Source of the DNA: Diplodia intermedia
Taxonomy: Eukaryota; Ascomycota; Dothideomycetes; Botryosphaeriales; Botryosphaeriaceae
Assembly: GCA_021495925.1 (NCBI GenBank)
Contig: JAKEKT010000007.1
Coordinates: 1 to 64,000, forward strand
Reading direction: 5' to 3'
DNA: 64,000 nucleotides
The position numbers and the translations under genes are program-made. Positions within the stretch are counted from its first letter, which is position 1, and each line of letters starts with the position of its first letter. The notes under the pieces are model-generated. The model saw only the letters and a program-made list of their open reading frames with translations, was not told the DNA's origin and did no database searches. This document shows, piece after piece, positions 11,871 to 23,400 of this stretch.

Positions 11871-12111
11871 TGTTGTCACGCGATAAGGGGAAATGGGTGT
11901 GAGGACTGTGAGTGGGTTTCGCGATCATGATAAGGATACAATCTATTACTAAGTGTTCGGTTAGTCAGTAGTACCCCGCATCCATGGCGCCCAACGATCA
12001 ACATCTATCTCAACTAACAATATATTGAGATAGAGGAGGCGCCTTTATCTATAAATGTCTCCCCAATCTCCCGCTTCTCGAACCCAACCACCCCTCCACA
12101 AACCACAAACC
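11871..12111. promoter_or_regulatory. Divergent promoter of RidA and FMN-oxidase genes with bZIP and GATA sites
   Basis: 241 bp separate the two start codons. ATTACTAAG (11945-11953) matches the fungal Yap bZIP consensus MTTASTMAK exactly. The core TTAGTCA (11961-11967) lies 8 bp further on. HGATAR motifs for AreA-type GATA factors occur as CGATAA (11881-11886), TGATAA (11928-11933) and, reversed, TTATCT (12045-12050). TATAAAT (12050-12056) is 56 bp before the FMN-oxidase ATG. The motif matches are seen; regulation by the neighbouring bZIP protein and by nitrogen is inferred. Confidence 0.6.
12004..12034. promoter_or_regulatory. 10-bp perfect inverted repeat in the divergent promoter
   Basis: TCTATCTCAA (12004-12013) and TTGAGATAGA (12025-12034) are perfect reverse complements separated by 11 bp. 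The element sits 77 bp before the FMN-oxidase ATG and just upstream of its TATA box. Spacing and symmetry suggest a site for a dimeric regulator, though each arm also contains GATAG. Confidence 0.5.
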
Positions 12112-13397
12112 ATGGCGGACGAAACAATCCCATCGCCCGTCGCCCCAGCGGCGGCGCCGGCCATCCTCAGCATCAAAGACCTCCAACGCATCGCATCCGA
12201 GAAGCTTCCCCAAAGCATACGAGGTATGTAAGCCCCATTGGTCAAATAAGAAGAAAACACCAACCAACAAAACGGGCACGCAGACTTCTACAACGACGGC
12301 TCGACGGACCAAATCACGGTGCACGAAAACAGCACCGCCTACGCCAAATACCGGCTGCGCCCGCGCGTCCTCCGCGACGTGTCGGGCGTCGACCCGAGCG
12401 CGAGCGTCTTCGGGACGCGCATCGCGTTCCCCTTGTGCGTGTCGCCGGCGGGGCTGCAGGGCATGGCGCACGCGGGGGGCGAGCTCGCCACCGCGCGCGC
12501 CTGCGCGGCGCGCCGGGTGCACATGGGCATCTCGTCGTACGCGAACCACGGCATCGAGGCGATCCGGGGCGCGGGCGCGGGCGTCTGGCCGGGGATGCGG
12601 CACGGGATCCAGCTGTACACGATGCGGGACCGGGGCAAGCAGGAGCGCATCATCCGGGCGGCCGAGGCGGCGGGGTGCGCGGCGGTGCTGCTCACGGCGG
12701 ACAGCCCGGTGCTGGGGGTGCGGTACAACGAGGTGCGCGGCGACTTCCGCACGCCGGCGGGGCTGGGGTTCCCGATCATGGGGCGGACGAGCGAGGACAT
12801 CCGCGCGCAGACGCACGACGCCGGGTTCGCGAGCGTGGGGTCGGACGCGCATTCGTGGGCGGAGGTGGCGTGGTTGCGGGAGCGGACGAAGATGGAGATT
12901 TGGATCAAGGGCGTGCTGACGGCCGAGGACGTGCGCATGGCGAGGGAGTGCGGGTGCGACGGGGTCATTGTGAGCAACCACGGCGGTAGGCAGCTGGACG
13001 GGACGCCCGCGACGATTGACGCGCTGCCCGAGTGCGTCAGGGCGGGCGAGGGCAAGATCCGGATCCACATCGACGGCGGGATCCGCAGCGGCGTCGACAT
13101 CTTCAAGGCGCTGGCGTTGGGCGCCGAGTGCTGCTGGGTCGGCAGGCCGATGCTGTGGGGGTTGGCGGTACGTCTTTGTCCCTCTTTTTGCCGTCGTCGT
13201 CGCTGTTGTGAAGAAGCTAATGGTTGTTGTTGTTGTTGGTGTAGTATGACGGCGAGGCTGGTGTCACGAAGATGTTGGACATCCTGTACGACGAATTCAA
13301 GAGGTGCATGCAACTGACCGGGTGCTCGAAGCTGGAGGACATCACGACCGACTGTCTCGGAATCGTCAAAGCCGACGGGCCGCTGGCGCGCTTGTAG
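12112..13397 (+). CDS. FMN-dependent 2-hydroxy-acid oxidase/dehydrogenase, PTS1-tailed
   Basis: Member of the glycolate oxidase/lactate oxidase/flavocytochrome b2 family, which oxidises L-2-hydroxy acids to 2-oxo acids, often with H2O2 release. Exons 12112-12223, 12284-13167 and 13245-13397 give 382 residues. There is no cytochrome b5 domain, so it is oxidase-like rather than cytochrome b2. FMN and catalytic residues are intact: FYNDGS (Tyr40), SPAGLQGMAH, QLYTMRDR (Tyr149), LTADSPVLG (Asp177), WIKGVLT (Lys246), SNHGGRQLDG (His270, Arg273) and HIDGGIRSGVDIFKAL. It ends ARL, a PTS1-type signal, so peroxisomal location is likely. Some relatives oxidise amino acids to imino acids, which would make sense of the divergent RidA gene; the substrate cannot be read from sequence. 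Confidence 0.93.
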
Positions 13398-13457
13398 TGG
13401 TGGATATTGGAGGATTCAACGTGCTGTTGCTCTAGATAGATCTATCTGCGTTAACCC

Positions 13458-15418
13458 TTACAGCTCGGGCATGGCTTCCTGCTGGGCAGCGGACCTGATT
13501 GACCTGCTGTGCGTCTGAGCCGTCGAGTTGCCGGCCCTGCACATTCTTCCGTCTTCCGCAACGGTCCATTCCTCGCTCCCCACAGCGGTGACGCCGTAGA
13601 ACAGATCCGACGGGTCGTACTGCTTTTTGATCTCCCGGAGTTTGGCATAGTTGCTGCCGTAGAAGTACTTTTGCCAATTTGGCTGACGGAAATCGCCCTA
13701 TGGCAGGCCTGTAAGTATTCAACAGGGGCTTTGCGCATTCAGGGAGCGGACTCACCTCGTTCGAGTAGCAGCCGGACTCCGGAGCCAGTGCCGTCAGCTG
13801 CGGAATGTAGTTGTTGGTCAGTTTGTCCTGCCACTCAACCATCTCCTGCCACGGCGCGGTGAAGTTCCACGGCCTGCAGCGCAATAATCCGTCAGCGAAA
13901 CCCGTCGAAGCGACCTCCCGGAAATACTCACGTCGTGAGGACGGCGGAAACCAGGGCATCCCGCCACGCCGGTAGGACGGCGTTGTCCACGTCGCCGGCC
14001 ACGGCTTTGGACACGTTCAACGCCACGTTGATGAAGGTCGCGCCGTCTTCGGTGATGTTCCTGTAGGCCGCGACGAGGGCGTCGTTGCTCGTCTCCACCA
14101 CGCTTCGCGGCAGCAGCCATCCGCCGTACTGGGCGATGCCGACTTGGATCGGGCTCTGCATGGTCGAGAACTGCGAGTAGTAGCCGTCGAACTGGTGGAT
14201 GTAGCTCGAATACGTGATGCCCAGGCTGGCGAGCTTGTCCTTGTACGGCTGCAGGAGCGACGCGAGGTCGTCCGATGAGATGCCCGGCGCCGTGATCGGG
14301 GTGATGGCGAAGAAGGAGTTGGTGAAGGTGTAGATGACCATGGCGCCGGCGTCCACAAACTTGGGCAGCTCCGTCTGCCACGCGCCAATCGCTTCGTAGA
14401 AGGTGTCCGCGCTCAGCCCGTCCGCCGTGAAGGTCAGGTTCGCGCCGGACACGGGCATGTCCTGGTGGGCCTTGGACGTCATGGACAGCACGACGCCGTA
14501 GCTGCCCGCCCCGCCGCCGGAAAGTGCCCAAAAGAGATCACGGTTCTGCTGCCGGTTGGCGACGTGCACCGCGCCCGTCGCCCCGTCGACCACCTCCCAT
14601 TCGAGCACCTGGTCCGCCGCCAGTCCGTACTTGGACGCCAGCGCCGAGTGGCCACCGCCTTGCGAGTAGCCGCCCGCGATGCCCACCGTCGGGCACTCTC
14701 CGCCGACCACGGCGAGCCCGGCCGCGTCGGCGGCGGCGTAGGCTTCTCCGCCTTGGACCCCGGCGCCGACCTTGATGGCTTTGCCCGAGTACGCTGGACT
14801 GGTGTAGTCGATGATGCTTACACTCTTCAGATGGTGCGTCCAGATGGCCAGAGCACCGGCGCCCGTGGACTTGCCGTTGTAGCTGCCCTCGTGTTAGCGT
14901 CGTGTGCGAGGACATGTCTCGGAATGGGGATCCGTGAGAGAGATAGGAGTCTCCGGGTGGGACAACTGCGCAACTTACTCATGCCCAGTGTTGCGGACGA
15001 CGAGACGGATGTTCTTGTCCTTGGCGAATTGGATGCCGGCGGCGACATGGTCGCTCGAGGACACATTGATAGCGTAGCGGACGTAGTTACCCAGCCGGCA
15101 AGGGGTGTCTTGGGAGGTGAAGGGGTCGCAGCTCTGGTTGGCGAAGAAGGGGGCCATGACGGAGCTCGAGGACTCGTAGTGCCCCTCGGGCCATTGCCAG
15201 TCTTCGCGCAGGGCTTCGCAGGTGGCATTGTCAAAGGCCGGGTCGTGGCAGGGAGCGGCGAGTGGAGTGGTCGCTATCAGCCGGCCGCTGACCGTTTGAT
15301 TGAGCTGCTGCCACTCGGAGGCAGTGGGCCAGCAGGCATCGCCGGGTAGGCAGCGGCAGTCGGTGGCAAGGGCGGGGCTGAGCAGCGCCGCGAGGGCCAG
15401 CTTGAGCGACTGCATCAT
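13458..15418 (-). CDS. Secreted BBE-type FAD-linked oxidoreductase
   Basis: Exons on the minus strand: 14979-15418, 13932-14882, 13756-13873, 13458-13697 (introns 96, 58, 58 bp), giving 582 residues. A signal peptide (MMQSLKLALAALLSPALA) is followed by CRCLPGDACWP, common in fungal secreted members. The FAD-binding (PCMH) domain shows RNTGHDYNGKSTG (His146) and GECPTVGIAGGYSQGGGHS (Cys210), the His/Cys pair that binds FAD bicovalently in berberine-bridge-type enzymes. The C-terminal BBE segment YFYGSNYAKLREIKKQYDP is present, as are several N-glycosylation motifs. These enzymes oxidise alcohols, sugars or amines and release H2O2. It converges on the FMN-oxidase gene (60 bp gap). ATG at 15416-15418 is chosen because it starts the signal peptide. 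Confidence 0.93.
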
Positions 15419-18400
15419 CTCGAAGGACTGTAGTATGGTGCTGCAATGGCTTCGCCGGTGTTGAATAAGTAGAGTTTGCGGCGGCTCCACACCGACAGGC
15501 AGCAGAAGCTGACTGTGGAGAAACCCATCCGAAAGGACGATGATTTACGTCCAGCTTCCGCTGTGATATGTTGTGCCCCGCATGGAACCCTGATAGGGCT
15601 TAGACATCGACAGCTACGGACTTAAAGCAGGCCCTGCTTTTTCCGTTGCTGGCATCCAATAACCCATCACATCACACCCTTGATGCTCGACCCCATTGTG
15701 GCTGAAACCCCGTATGGAAGTGCTTCTCGACCTTCTCCATTCGTCCACTCGCTTCAGCCCCGGTCGCAGACGTACCAGTGCACAGTATTCGTGTCAACCG
15801 ATTCCATGACTCGATCATCCGTGCTCACGTAGGTATCGTACGAAAAAAAAAAAGATCGATATCGATATCGGTCAACGTGGTGATGACGAGCGCCCAAGCT
15901 CAAAACCAAGCGATTTAGCGAGGGGAGCCAAGGCAATCCTTCAGCCTCACCGAGATGCGGGGGTCTGTCTCCCCGCTTCCGCCGCTCTCCATCTTTTCCA
16001 ACGACGATACGTACCCCGCGCCTCAGGCTTTCTTCCACACCGGCATCGGACCGCATGTCGACAACCCTCTTCTCCGCCATCGGACGTCGCGTCGGCAGAC
16101 GTGGAACGGCTCGCTCACTAAAGACGTGGGACGCGACGCATTCCTGGCGAACTGGGACCCGGGCTTCACGTCTTTCGGCAACCATCCGGTGCACTTGCAA
16201 ATTGCATTGCGAAACGAGAAGGATGTGGAGAGAAAAAAAAGGGGGGGCGGACGGGATTCCGTGGCGGCTATCCCGACCGTTCTGCAAGCTGCACAAAGCG
16301 CTTCATCGAGGAGAAATCGAAGTGGATTGACGAGCAAATGGTGAGAAGCACGTCTTGCAAGCAGCTTGCATCAAGGCCCACCTTACTGCGGTAAAGAAGA
16401 AGCACGTGACGGAACCTTTCCTTCTTCTGCAGTAGGTACCAAGTGCTATTCGGACACCACCAGGACACCACGGCCAGTTCCGAGGACGTTGTTCCGCATC
16501 CAACTCGACGCACGGCGATTTCGCCGCCCAGGTTGCTCGCATTCGTTCCGTCCCGTGGTGGTCGTCGGTTTGAATTCCTTCCTTCCTTCCATCCTTCCAT
16601 CCTTTCCGCCACCGTCTCGGGGCCCTCCAGACCAACAAACTCCTCCGACGTCCCTTCAGCCAACCACCCGGCTCCCTGGGCATGTACATACATACGGCCC
16701 ATCCCTCGAGAGTAGTCTCGCGCTTTCGCGAGCCCGTGTATGTATGTACGCGCTTCCATCTTTCCGGCCTCTCAGCACCGCCGCCGCCGCCGCCAACCGT
16801 CGGCACGCGCACCATCGCGCTTTTGCGGCGGTCGGTTCAGTAGCAGTTGCGGCGGCGTGAACCCATGTCATCACGGACAAACGCCGCCAGCTGCATGCTC
16901 GTGTTTCTAAGGCGGCGGCGGCGGCGCCGTCGGCGCCGTCGGCATGTCGTACTCGTCGCTGTGGTATCTCGACCTGGTTCCGATGCTCTAGCGCCCGGCG
17001 GCGTCTTGCGCCACCGTCTGGGCTGGACTGGGGGTGGCTTGCAGGCGGGGGAGTAGTAGTAGTGAAGGCGGTGCCACAGTGCGGAGGAGGCGAGTGGCTT
17101 CGCGCCGGTGTGGGGTGGTGGGTGGGAGAAAGGTTCGCACTCGTACCCAGAGGCTACGTACATACGAGCCCCCCGGGGAAGCAAGCCATGGAACGAGGCA
17201 TCTGCCCCAGCATAATCATGGTGGAGCTAAACGGACAAGTGCTTCATCGCCGGGTAGTCGATACGCGCGACGAGCCACGCGACACGAAGAAAAGAAAGAA
17301 GGCCGGATCGTCGGCGCGCGTTCTTTCCGGCGAGGTCTCGAATCAAGTTTGAAACCCTGGAAGACGGGCGCCTGCATCCCCGGCGTGCTTTTAGTTCGCG
17401 GGCTCCCGGCAGATCGGCTTCGTGGGATGCGGAGCCACGAGACGGGGCACATCGACATCGACCCCCCCTGGCGGGTTCCATGCGGTCACAGCCACAAGCT
17501 TCGTGGGAGCGCGCTGGTTCGACCTAAATAATGCGCCCTCGGCTATGTATGCTGCTCGGGGGCGCCATGGGTGCGGTCTGGTATGCAGTTGCCAAGACAT
17601 GACTACCGGATCCTCCAAGTTACCTGGTTATTTGTTGTTGTTGCACGGCTTCAAACTGGGGACCTCAACTGTCATCAAGAAGGGACGGTCATTCATCAAA
17701 TCGGTATGCCCAGGGCCTGGACGCCGGTCTTGCTCTGCGTCGCTGTTTGCGTCAGTCGAGGCTAGATGTAGCTAGCATCATTGCTTGCTTCCCAAAGAAC
17801 GATGGCCCTTCTAGAAGGATATTGCCAACCGGCGGAGATAACTCCTCTCTTCCATGCGGATTCATTCTGCCATCATGTCTGTCGGAGCCGCGGTTCGACT
17901 TTCGCTAGCGCAAGCTTGACAAATTGTTCAATTTCGCCGGCACTTGTTTTCTTTTTCCCTTCAATCACCACCACGCCCAACGCCAGCCTTCGAAGCAAAA
18001 ATCGAGATAGAGCTAGAGCATGTCAATCGTGCATATTGGACCTCGACCCGCGCGCGCCCCAGCCAGCCAGCATGCCGCAGCGCCGATCCCGCGCTACAAA
18101 GTTGAGCCGTCGGGGCGTGCGACATCAAGCCGAAACGCAGCTTGCACCCGTCGGGGTGGGTGGGCAAAAGGGCAAATCCATTCCCGTTCGAGCCAATGCA
18201 AGAGCGGTGCCGGGCGTCGGGGCTAGACCGAAGCGGTTGCTTGCTCCGGCCTCTTAGTGAAGCTTCTCGGGCGCACCGAAAAAGTGGTCCAACAACCACC
18301 ACCGATGCAATCGGGCGGCGGCAACTCCCTTAGCCGGGCGGTGGGGGAAGGCGCGGCGGCCGCCCCGGCTGCACAACCGTACCGCGTTGCCACGCGATGG

Positions 18401-19049
18401 TCCCCGGCACGTCCGACCGACCCCCCAAACCCACGGTAGGGTCGGGAGGCGGAAGGCGTCATTGCGACTTGTTGCTCTCTCGCTTCTGGACAGGGTTGAC
18501 ATGTGATGATGGTTGCTCAGACTTTGGTCAATCGACATGGGCGTTGATGAGAGGACACAAAGAGGAGGGGTAGACGTGCTCAATCAATCGATTAACAATC
18601 GAAGATAAAGAGGTAAGCAAGTTCGCACGCTTCCGGTTGGCAGGAAACCCTTGCCGTGGATCGTTGGGTTCGAGGCGGAGATCCTGGGGCTGCGGAAACG
18701 CTTAACCACTAAATCCATTTAGACTTCGGCGACCCGTTTCACGAGCGGCCCGGCTTTCTAGCGGCATGGGCGCTGGGTCGACGGATTTATGCTCGCGAAC
18801 GGGGAGGCTCCTGTCGCGTGCATATTGTTACTTTAAGTTGTGGCTTGCAGCCATCAACTGGCAAGTGCTTTGATATTGCCATGTTCGGTAGTTTTAGGAA
18901 AAAAGAAGCGAGGGGCCGTCCATCCGCGGTGATGCTGTAGTTTTGACAGCAGGACAGGTCGAGTCGAAGTTGGGCAAGCTCCAGAGCTGCACCAGCGTAG
19001 AATTTAAAAAATCATCAAATTCATGACCCGAACGCCAGCCCAAAACCGG
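15419..19049. other. Gene-poor intergenic region, 3.6 kb
   Basis: I find no coding sequence I would defend. Open frames here are short, overlap on both strands and lack family motifs. Contents are simple repeats: ATCGATATCGATATCG near 15855, a TTCC/ATCC stretch at about 16575-16606, GGC/CGC runs at about 16911-16940, and a nested inverted repeat at 16684-16749. The first ~250 bp are the BBE promoter. A long non-coding RNA cannot be ruled out. Confidence 0.6.
16684..16749. repeat. Nested inverted repeat (potential hairpin)
   Basis: GTACATACATAC (16684-16695) pairs perfectly with GTATGTATGTAC (16738-16749). Inside, CTCGCG and CGCGAG flank the 4-base loop CTTT, forming a second perfect stem at about 16717-16732. 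It sits in non-coding DNA. Confidence 0.7.
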
Positions 19050-20440
19050 CTATAATGTCGAGTGCGTATGCTTCTTCCCCTTCCCTATGCTCTCGTCGCT
19101 CAGCCCTATGCTCAGCTGGTCCTGGCTCTGCCGTCTCCTGAACCGGCCGCCCTCGCCCCGCTCCATCTCGATCATGCTGTCCTCGCTGCCGTGCCGCGAC
19201 AGCCGCCCCGGCTTCGTCGGGCCCGCGTCCAGGTCGTCCTCCTCTTCCTCGTGCGTGGTGGTGACGTGCACCGTCTGGCCGTTGACGGCGAACTTGAGCT
19301 CCTTGGTGACGCGGATCTGGCCGTCGGCCTCCTGGGCGCCGTTGCCCATGCCCGTGGCCTTGCAGAAGGCGTCGATGACGGCGTCGTCGAACTGCGACGG
19401 CCGCAGCTTGAGCCCCTGGTTCAGCTCCTCCGAGAAGGCGAACCCGCGCCGTTCGCGGTCGTTCTTGGTGACCCTGCAACGATTACCGCCGTGTCAGTAA
19501 TCTTTCCGCCGGGGGGAGGGCGGCAGTCGGGCGTCGTCACTAACCAGTGCAGGAGCAGGACGCAGATGGCCACGTCGCCGGTGCAGCACATGAAGCACAG
19601 CCACACGGGCTCGCCGTGCAGCGCCAGCAGCCCGATCAGGTTGGCGACGGTGACCAGGATCATCAGGCACGTGGCGATGGAGGTGCGGTAGGCCATGGCC
19701 TGCAGGATGGCGTTGGGCCCGAGCGGCTGCTTCTTGAACAGCACGCGGCGGAACGGGTAGACGTAGAGGAGCGTCATGTAGATGTTGATGAGGATCTCAA
19801 AGGCCAACAGCGGGATGATGCCCTGCATCTCCAGGCCGTTGATGCACACGCCATTGGTGCTGATGTAGCCCAAACGCCTGTGCACGAAGGGCTGTTAGCT
19901 GGGGGTTGACTGGGGGGCGTTGGCACACTGACCAGTAGAAGTTCAAAATGACCAAGCCAATGTAGGGAAGAATGAGACAGCAGCAATTGAGGATGTATAT
20001 TCTGTCCTTGCCTCTGCTGGTGCGGTCCGAGCGGACAATGTGCTTGGGGGGTTAGGTTAGCCAACAGCCGTCGGACAACAGGCGCGGCGGGGGCTCACTG
20101 CTCGCTCGACCAGGTAGTGGTACTGCAGGATCTTGGCGCTGAGGTAGAAGACCAGGCACACGAGGATGGAGGCGTCGCAGAGATGGCGCGACGTGTTGGG
20201 GTCCAGGTCCTTGAGGATGGCGGACACGGAGCTGAAGAGGAAGGAGAGGCAGTAGAAGGCGAACAGCGTCCATTGGGCCACGGGCAGCTGCTTCCAGGCT
20301 CGTACGCTGCGCACGAAGCGGTCGATGCAGATGGCGGTTAGGGTGATGGTGACGACGGAGAGGGTCATGGAGGCGGCCTTGATGCCATTGGGGGTCGTGT
20401 CCGGCGTGTAGTGGCCCGTCTGCTCGTCGGTGTCGTACAT
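19050..20440 (-). CDS. Seven-transmembrane receptor-like protein
   Basis: Exons on the minus strand: 20099-20440, 19933-20042, 19545-19877, 19050-19473 (introns 56, 55, 71 bp) join into 402 residues. About seven hydrophobic segments are visible: GIKAASMTLSVVTITL, WTLFAFYCLSFLFSSV, ASILVCLVFYLSAKIL, YILNCCCLILPYIGLVIL, IIPLLAFEILINIYMTLLYV, SIATCLMILVTVANLIGLL and VWLCFMCCTGDVAICVLLL. A short extracellular N-terminus and a ~130-residue polar, Ser/Glu-rich tail suit a receptor signalling in the cytoplasm. DRFVRSV after helix 1 and YPFRRVLFKK after helix 5 are basic loops. I do not recognise a named fungal GPCR class; an integral membrane protein of other function is possible. Confidence 0.85.
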
Positions 20441-23400
20441 GGTGGTGATGGCGCAGGCGCCGGACCTGCAGGCGGCGGTGGATCGGGGTGGAGCGGGAGT
20501 CGCGGCGGGCGGCCAAGCAGATCTATAAGGCCGCAGACACGGGACATGGGCGGACGGAGGCTGCTCCTGCTAGGCGAGTCTGGGTTTCACGGTGGCTGCT
20601 CGGCAGGGTCCAGGTCGATGGAGCGCGCTGCTCGCGGCTGGCAGCGGCGCCCCTTTGCTTAAGGCTGCTGATTGGGCTCTTGACTCGCAGGATGCAAGGG
20701 GCGCCCGGGCGCGAGCGATCTGCAGCGCCCAGCCCCGATGCGTCGCCCCGCCGCGCTCCCGCGATCGATGCTCTCGACCAGAGAGCGCTCGCTTGTGCGA
20801 AGCTAGGAGGGAGCTCCGCACGGCACCGCAGGCTGTTCGCGTGGCAGCTGGGCCGCGGGCGGCGACGGCGCTGGCGGGCGCAGGAGGGGACCGCCAGCGC
20901 GGTAGCTTTGCTGACACCGGCACCGCGGCCGCGTTGGGCCAAGCGCGGCGGGAGGGCTAGCTCCGCCGTTGCGTCTCAACACCGCCGACGCTGCTACGCG
21001 ACGGAGCGCGCACGACTCTGCGTGCAAACGGCCGGCCGCGCGTCTCCGCCCGCCGTCAACACCACGGGAGCGCTGCTAGGCGCGGACTCAGCCGCCGTTG
21101 CCGCATGCCCGCCCCGTCACAGGCCCGCGGCATTATGTCGGCCGCCCGACGCCACGCGCGCTATCATCGGTGATGCAACAGTGCAGTGCCAGCCACGTCG
21201 ATCCCCACGCGGCGGACTGAACGCCTGCTGGGCGCGCAGCGCCAGGGCGAGACACGCGGATCCGTTGGGACACGATCAGCGTCACAGGGAAATTCCAGCT
21301 GATCGCCGCTGTTCTGGAAGGCAGAAACAGCCTTGCCTCGCGCCCTCTAACTACTCTCCGCAAAGCGAAAACCATCACCACGCGGATCAAGATACTCCAC
21401 CAAGTCCGGACTCCACCCTCGCCCGAGCGCAGGTCCATGCCCATGCCCATGCCCGCTCCCGACGGCATGGGATTTCGGCAATCCGTCAGCAGAGAGATTG
21501 CCGATTGTGATCATCGAGCCTTCTCGATGTTCGCCTCCCGGCTCTCTGGTCCCAGCTCCCGCCGCTGCCTGCTGCCCGGAGCTATCACCGTCCTCCCCTT
21601 GAACACCCTCCCTTGCCGGCATGCCTGCGGTTGTGATCCTTCGGCCCGCTCGTCGGATTTGCGCGTGTCATGGCCCCCGTCCCGATCATGACTCTGCCAT
21701 ACGAGCATGCTGGTCAATCCGGCATTTCCCCACCACAAACGCATCCATCTCGCCCGGACGAGATCTCGGCTGTAATCGCGTGCTTCCTTTCCCGTTTCCG
21801 CCATCTCGTCGTCAATCGCGGGGCCGTTTCCGCCCAAGGCCAAGCTATCGCAACTCATGAAACACAACCTGCCATGTCGTACTTGCTCGACGCATAGTGC
21901 TACTCTTGGCCACGGCATGTGCCATGGCTGGCCTGACCTTTTTGGCGAGCGCGATAAACACCACGGCCGCGATATTGACTCGGGCGGTCGGCCTCGAAGA
22001 CAGAACTCCAGAGCCGACACCACAAGTCCGCCCTCTATCAGCGAGCACGACCCCCCGACTTTTTACGGCCGTGTAGCATCTTGATTATTCCCGCGGCCTT
22101 CGTCTTTTTCGTCTTCCTGCGTGCTTTCACCGCCGGATGGGCCAGAGTCCCCTCCCCACCACGTCCGGTCTAGTTGGTTACAAAGCTCACCCAGTCGCCC
22201 GCATCACCACCGTGAAGCCCGTCCTCGACATGCAACGTTAAGCTCTTCAGGGTGCTTGGCGCACTCAGCCAGACCCGTCTCACTAACCGCCGGGGCAAGG
22301 ATCTCCCCTCATCGCCCCTTGACCAACTAGACCTACACGGTACACTAAATCCTCCTGTGGGGCATACCCTGACATACGAGATGGCGACGTTTGTTCTACC
22401 TAGCCTTCGGAAGCGGCACTATCCATCGGTCTTATGAATCCGAAATTTCAACCCGCAACCTGGCTTTTTTTTTTCACCATCTACCGCGCGGAACTGGGTC
22501 TTGGGCTGACCTCTTCCATCGTCGGCGGAGGTATGGACTTTACAAGGTAATGCGCAGACCCGCAGCTTCCTTGCACTCGTGCTGACAGGGCTACAGTCTA
22601 GGAGCCGCAACCGGTTTACGCGCGGACCTAGGCGCGCGGCGTAGAGCACAATAGACTTTTTCTCCTGTCGATCACTGATGGGTTCTTTTGGATGAGCCCA
22701 AGCCCCGGCATCACGGTCGGGTCGTCGAGATCGATAGGAGAGTTGTCATCGAAGACTATGTATGCCGAGGAGCTTGAAGGGAGCTAGCCGCTCGACACCA
22801 CCGGCGCAACCGTCACTTGCACGTCTTACTGAAACGCCGTGCGGCAACCCTGCCTCGGGAGCATGCACTTTTCTCGCGTCATTTCTGCACGAGACACATC
22901 GTCCTGTCGGTCGGGCCTACTGGGAACTGGAAGGTTTGTCGACATCTGTGTTGTCTGACCTGTTCTTTCCAAACAAGCTAACCGTCTATGTAGATGAGAA
23001 GCGAATCCTCCCAGGTCCAGCGGCCTGTATATTGCACGCAGCATCACAAGGACCTTTGTGCATGTGCGCAACCATCTGATACTTGCAGAAGTCGACTCTC
23101 TTACGACAAGGATACCATGTTGACATAGGGGCATGCAGAGTTGAGGGAGATGATGGCTGCCGCGTGGAGCTATCAATAGAAACGCATCCATGCCCCTTTG
23201 ACTGTCGAAATCCATCGCAGGCGCCAAAGACCACCATCGATGGCATGCGTGCGCCAGAGGATGAGGTCTGATTCGATGCATGTCCTGGCACCGATTTGTC
23301 GCACGAGAAGACTTTTCGACCATGGAGATGTCAATGGACGACCCTCGACTAAACCTTCTCTTCAGCGATGGTATACCCTCTGGCAACCTGTCAGTCCTTG

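Noticed and set aside
18660..18760. tRNA-like words (minus strand AGTGGTTAAGCG, plus strand GGGTTCGAGGC)
   Set aside because: The D-loop-like and T-loop-like pieces are on opposite strands and no acceptor stem or cloverleaf can be formed.
20488..21510. Plus-strand 340-codon open frame upstream of the receptor-like gene
   Set aside because: It lies in GC-rich promoter DNA, has an Arg/Ala-dominated composition without domains, and overlaps open frames on the other strand.
22826..23386. Minus-strand 186-codon frame in the gene-poor region
   Set aside because: No family motif, no plausible splice extension and no promoter-like leader.
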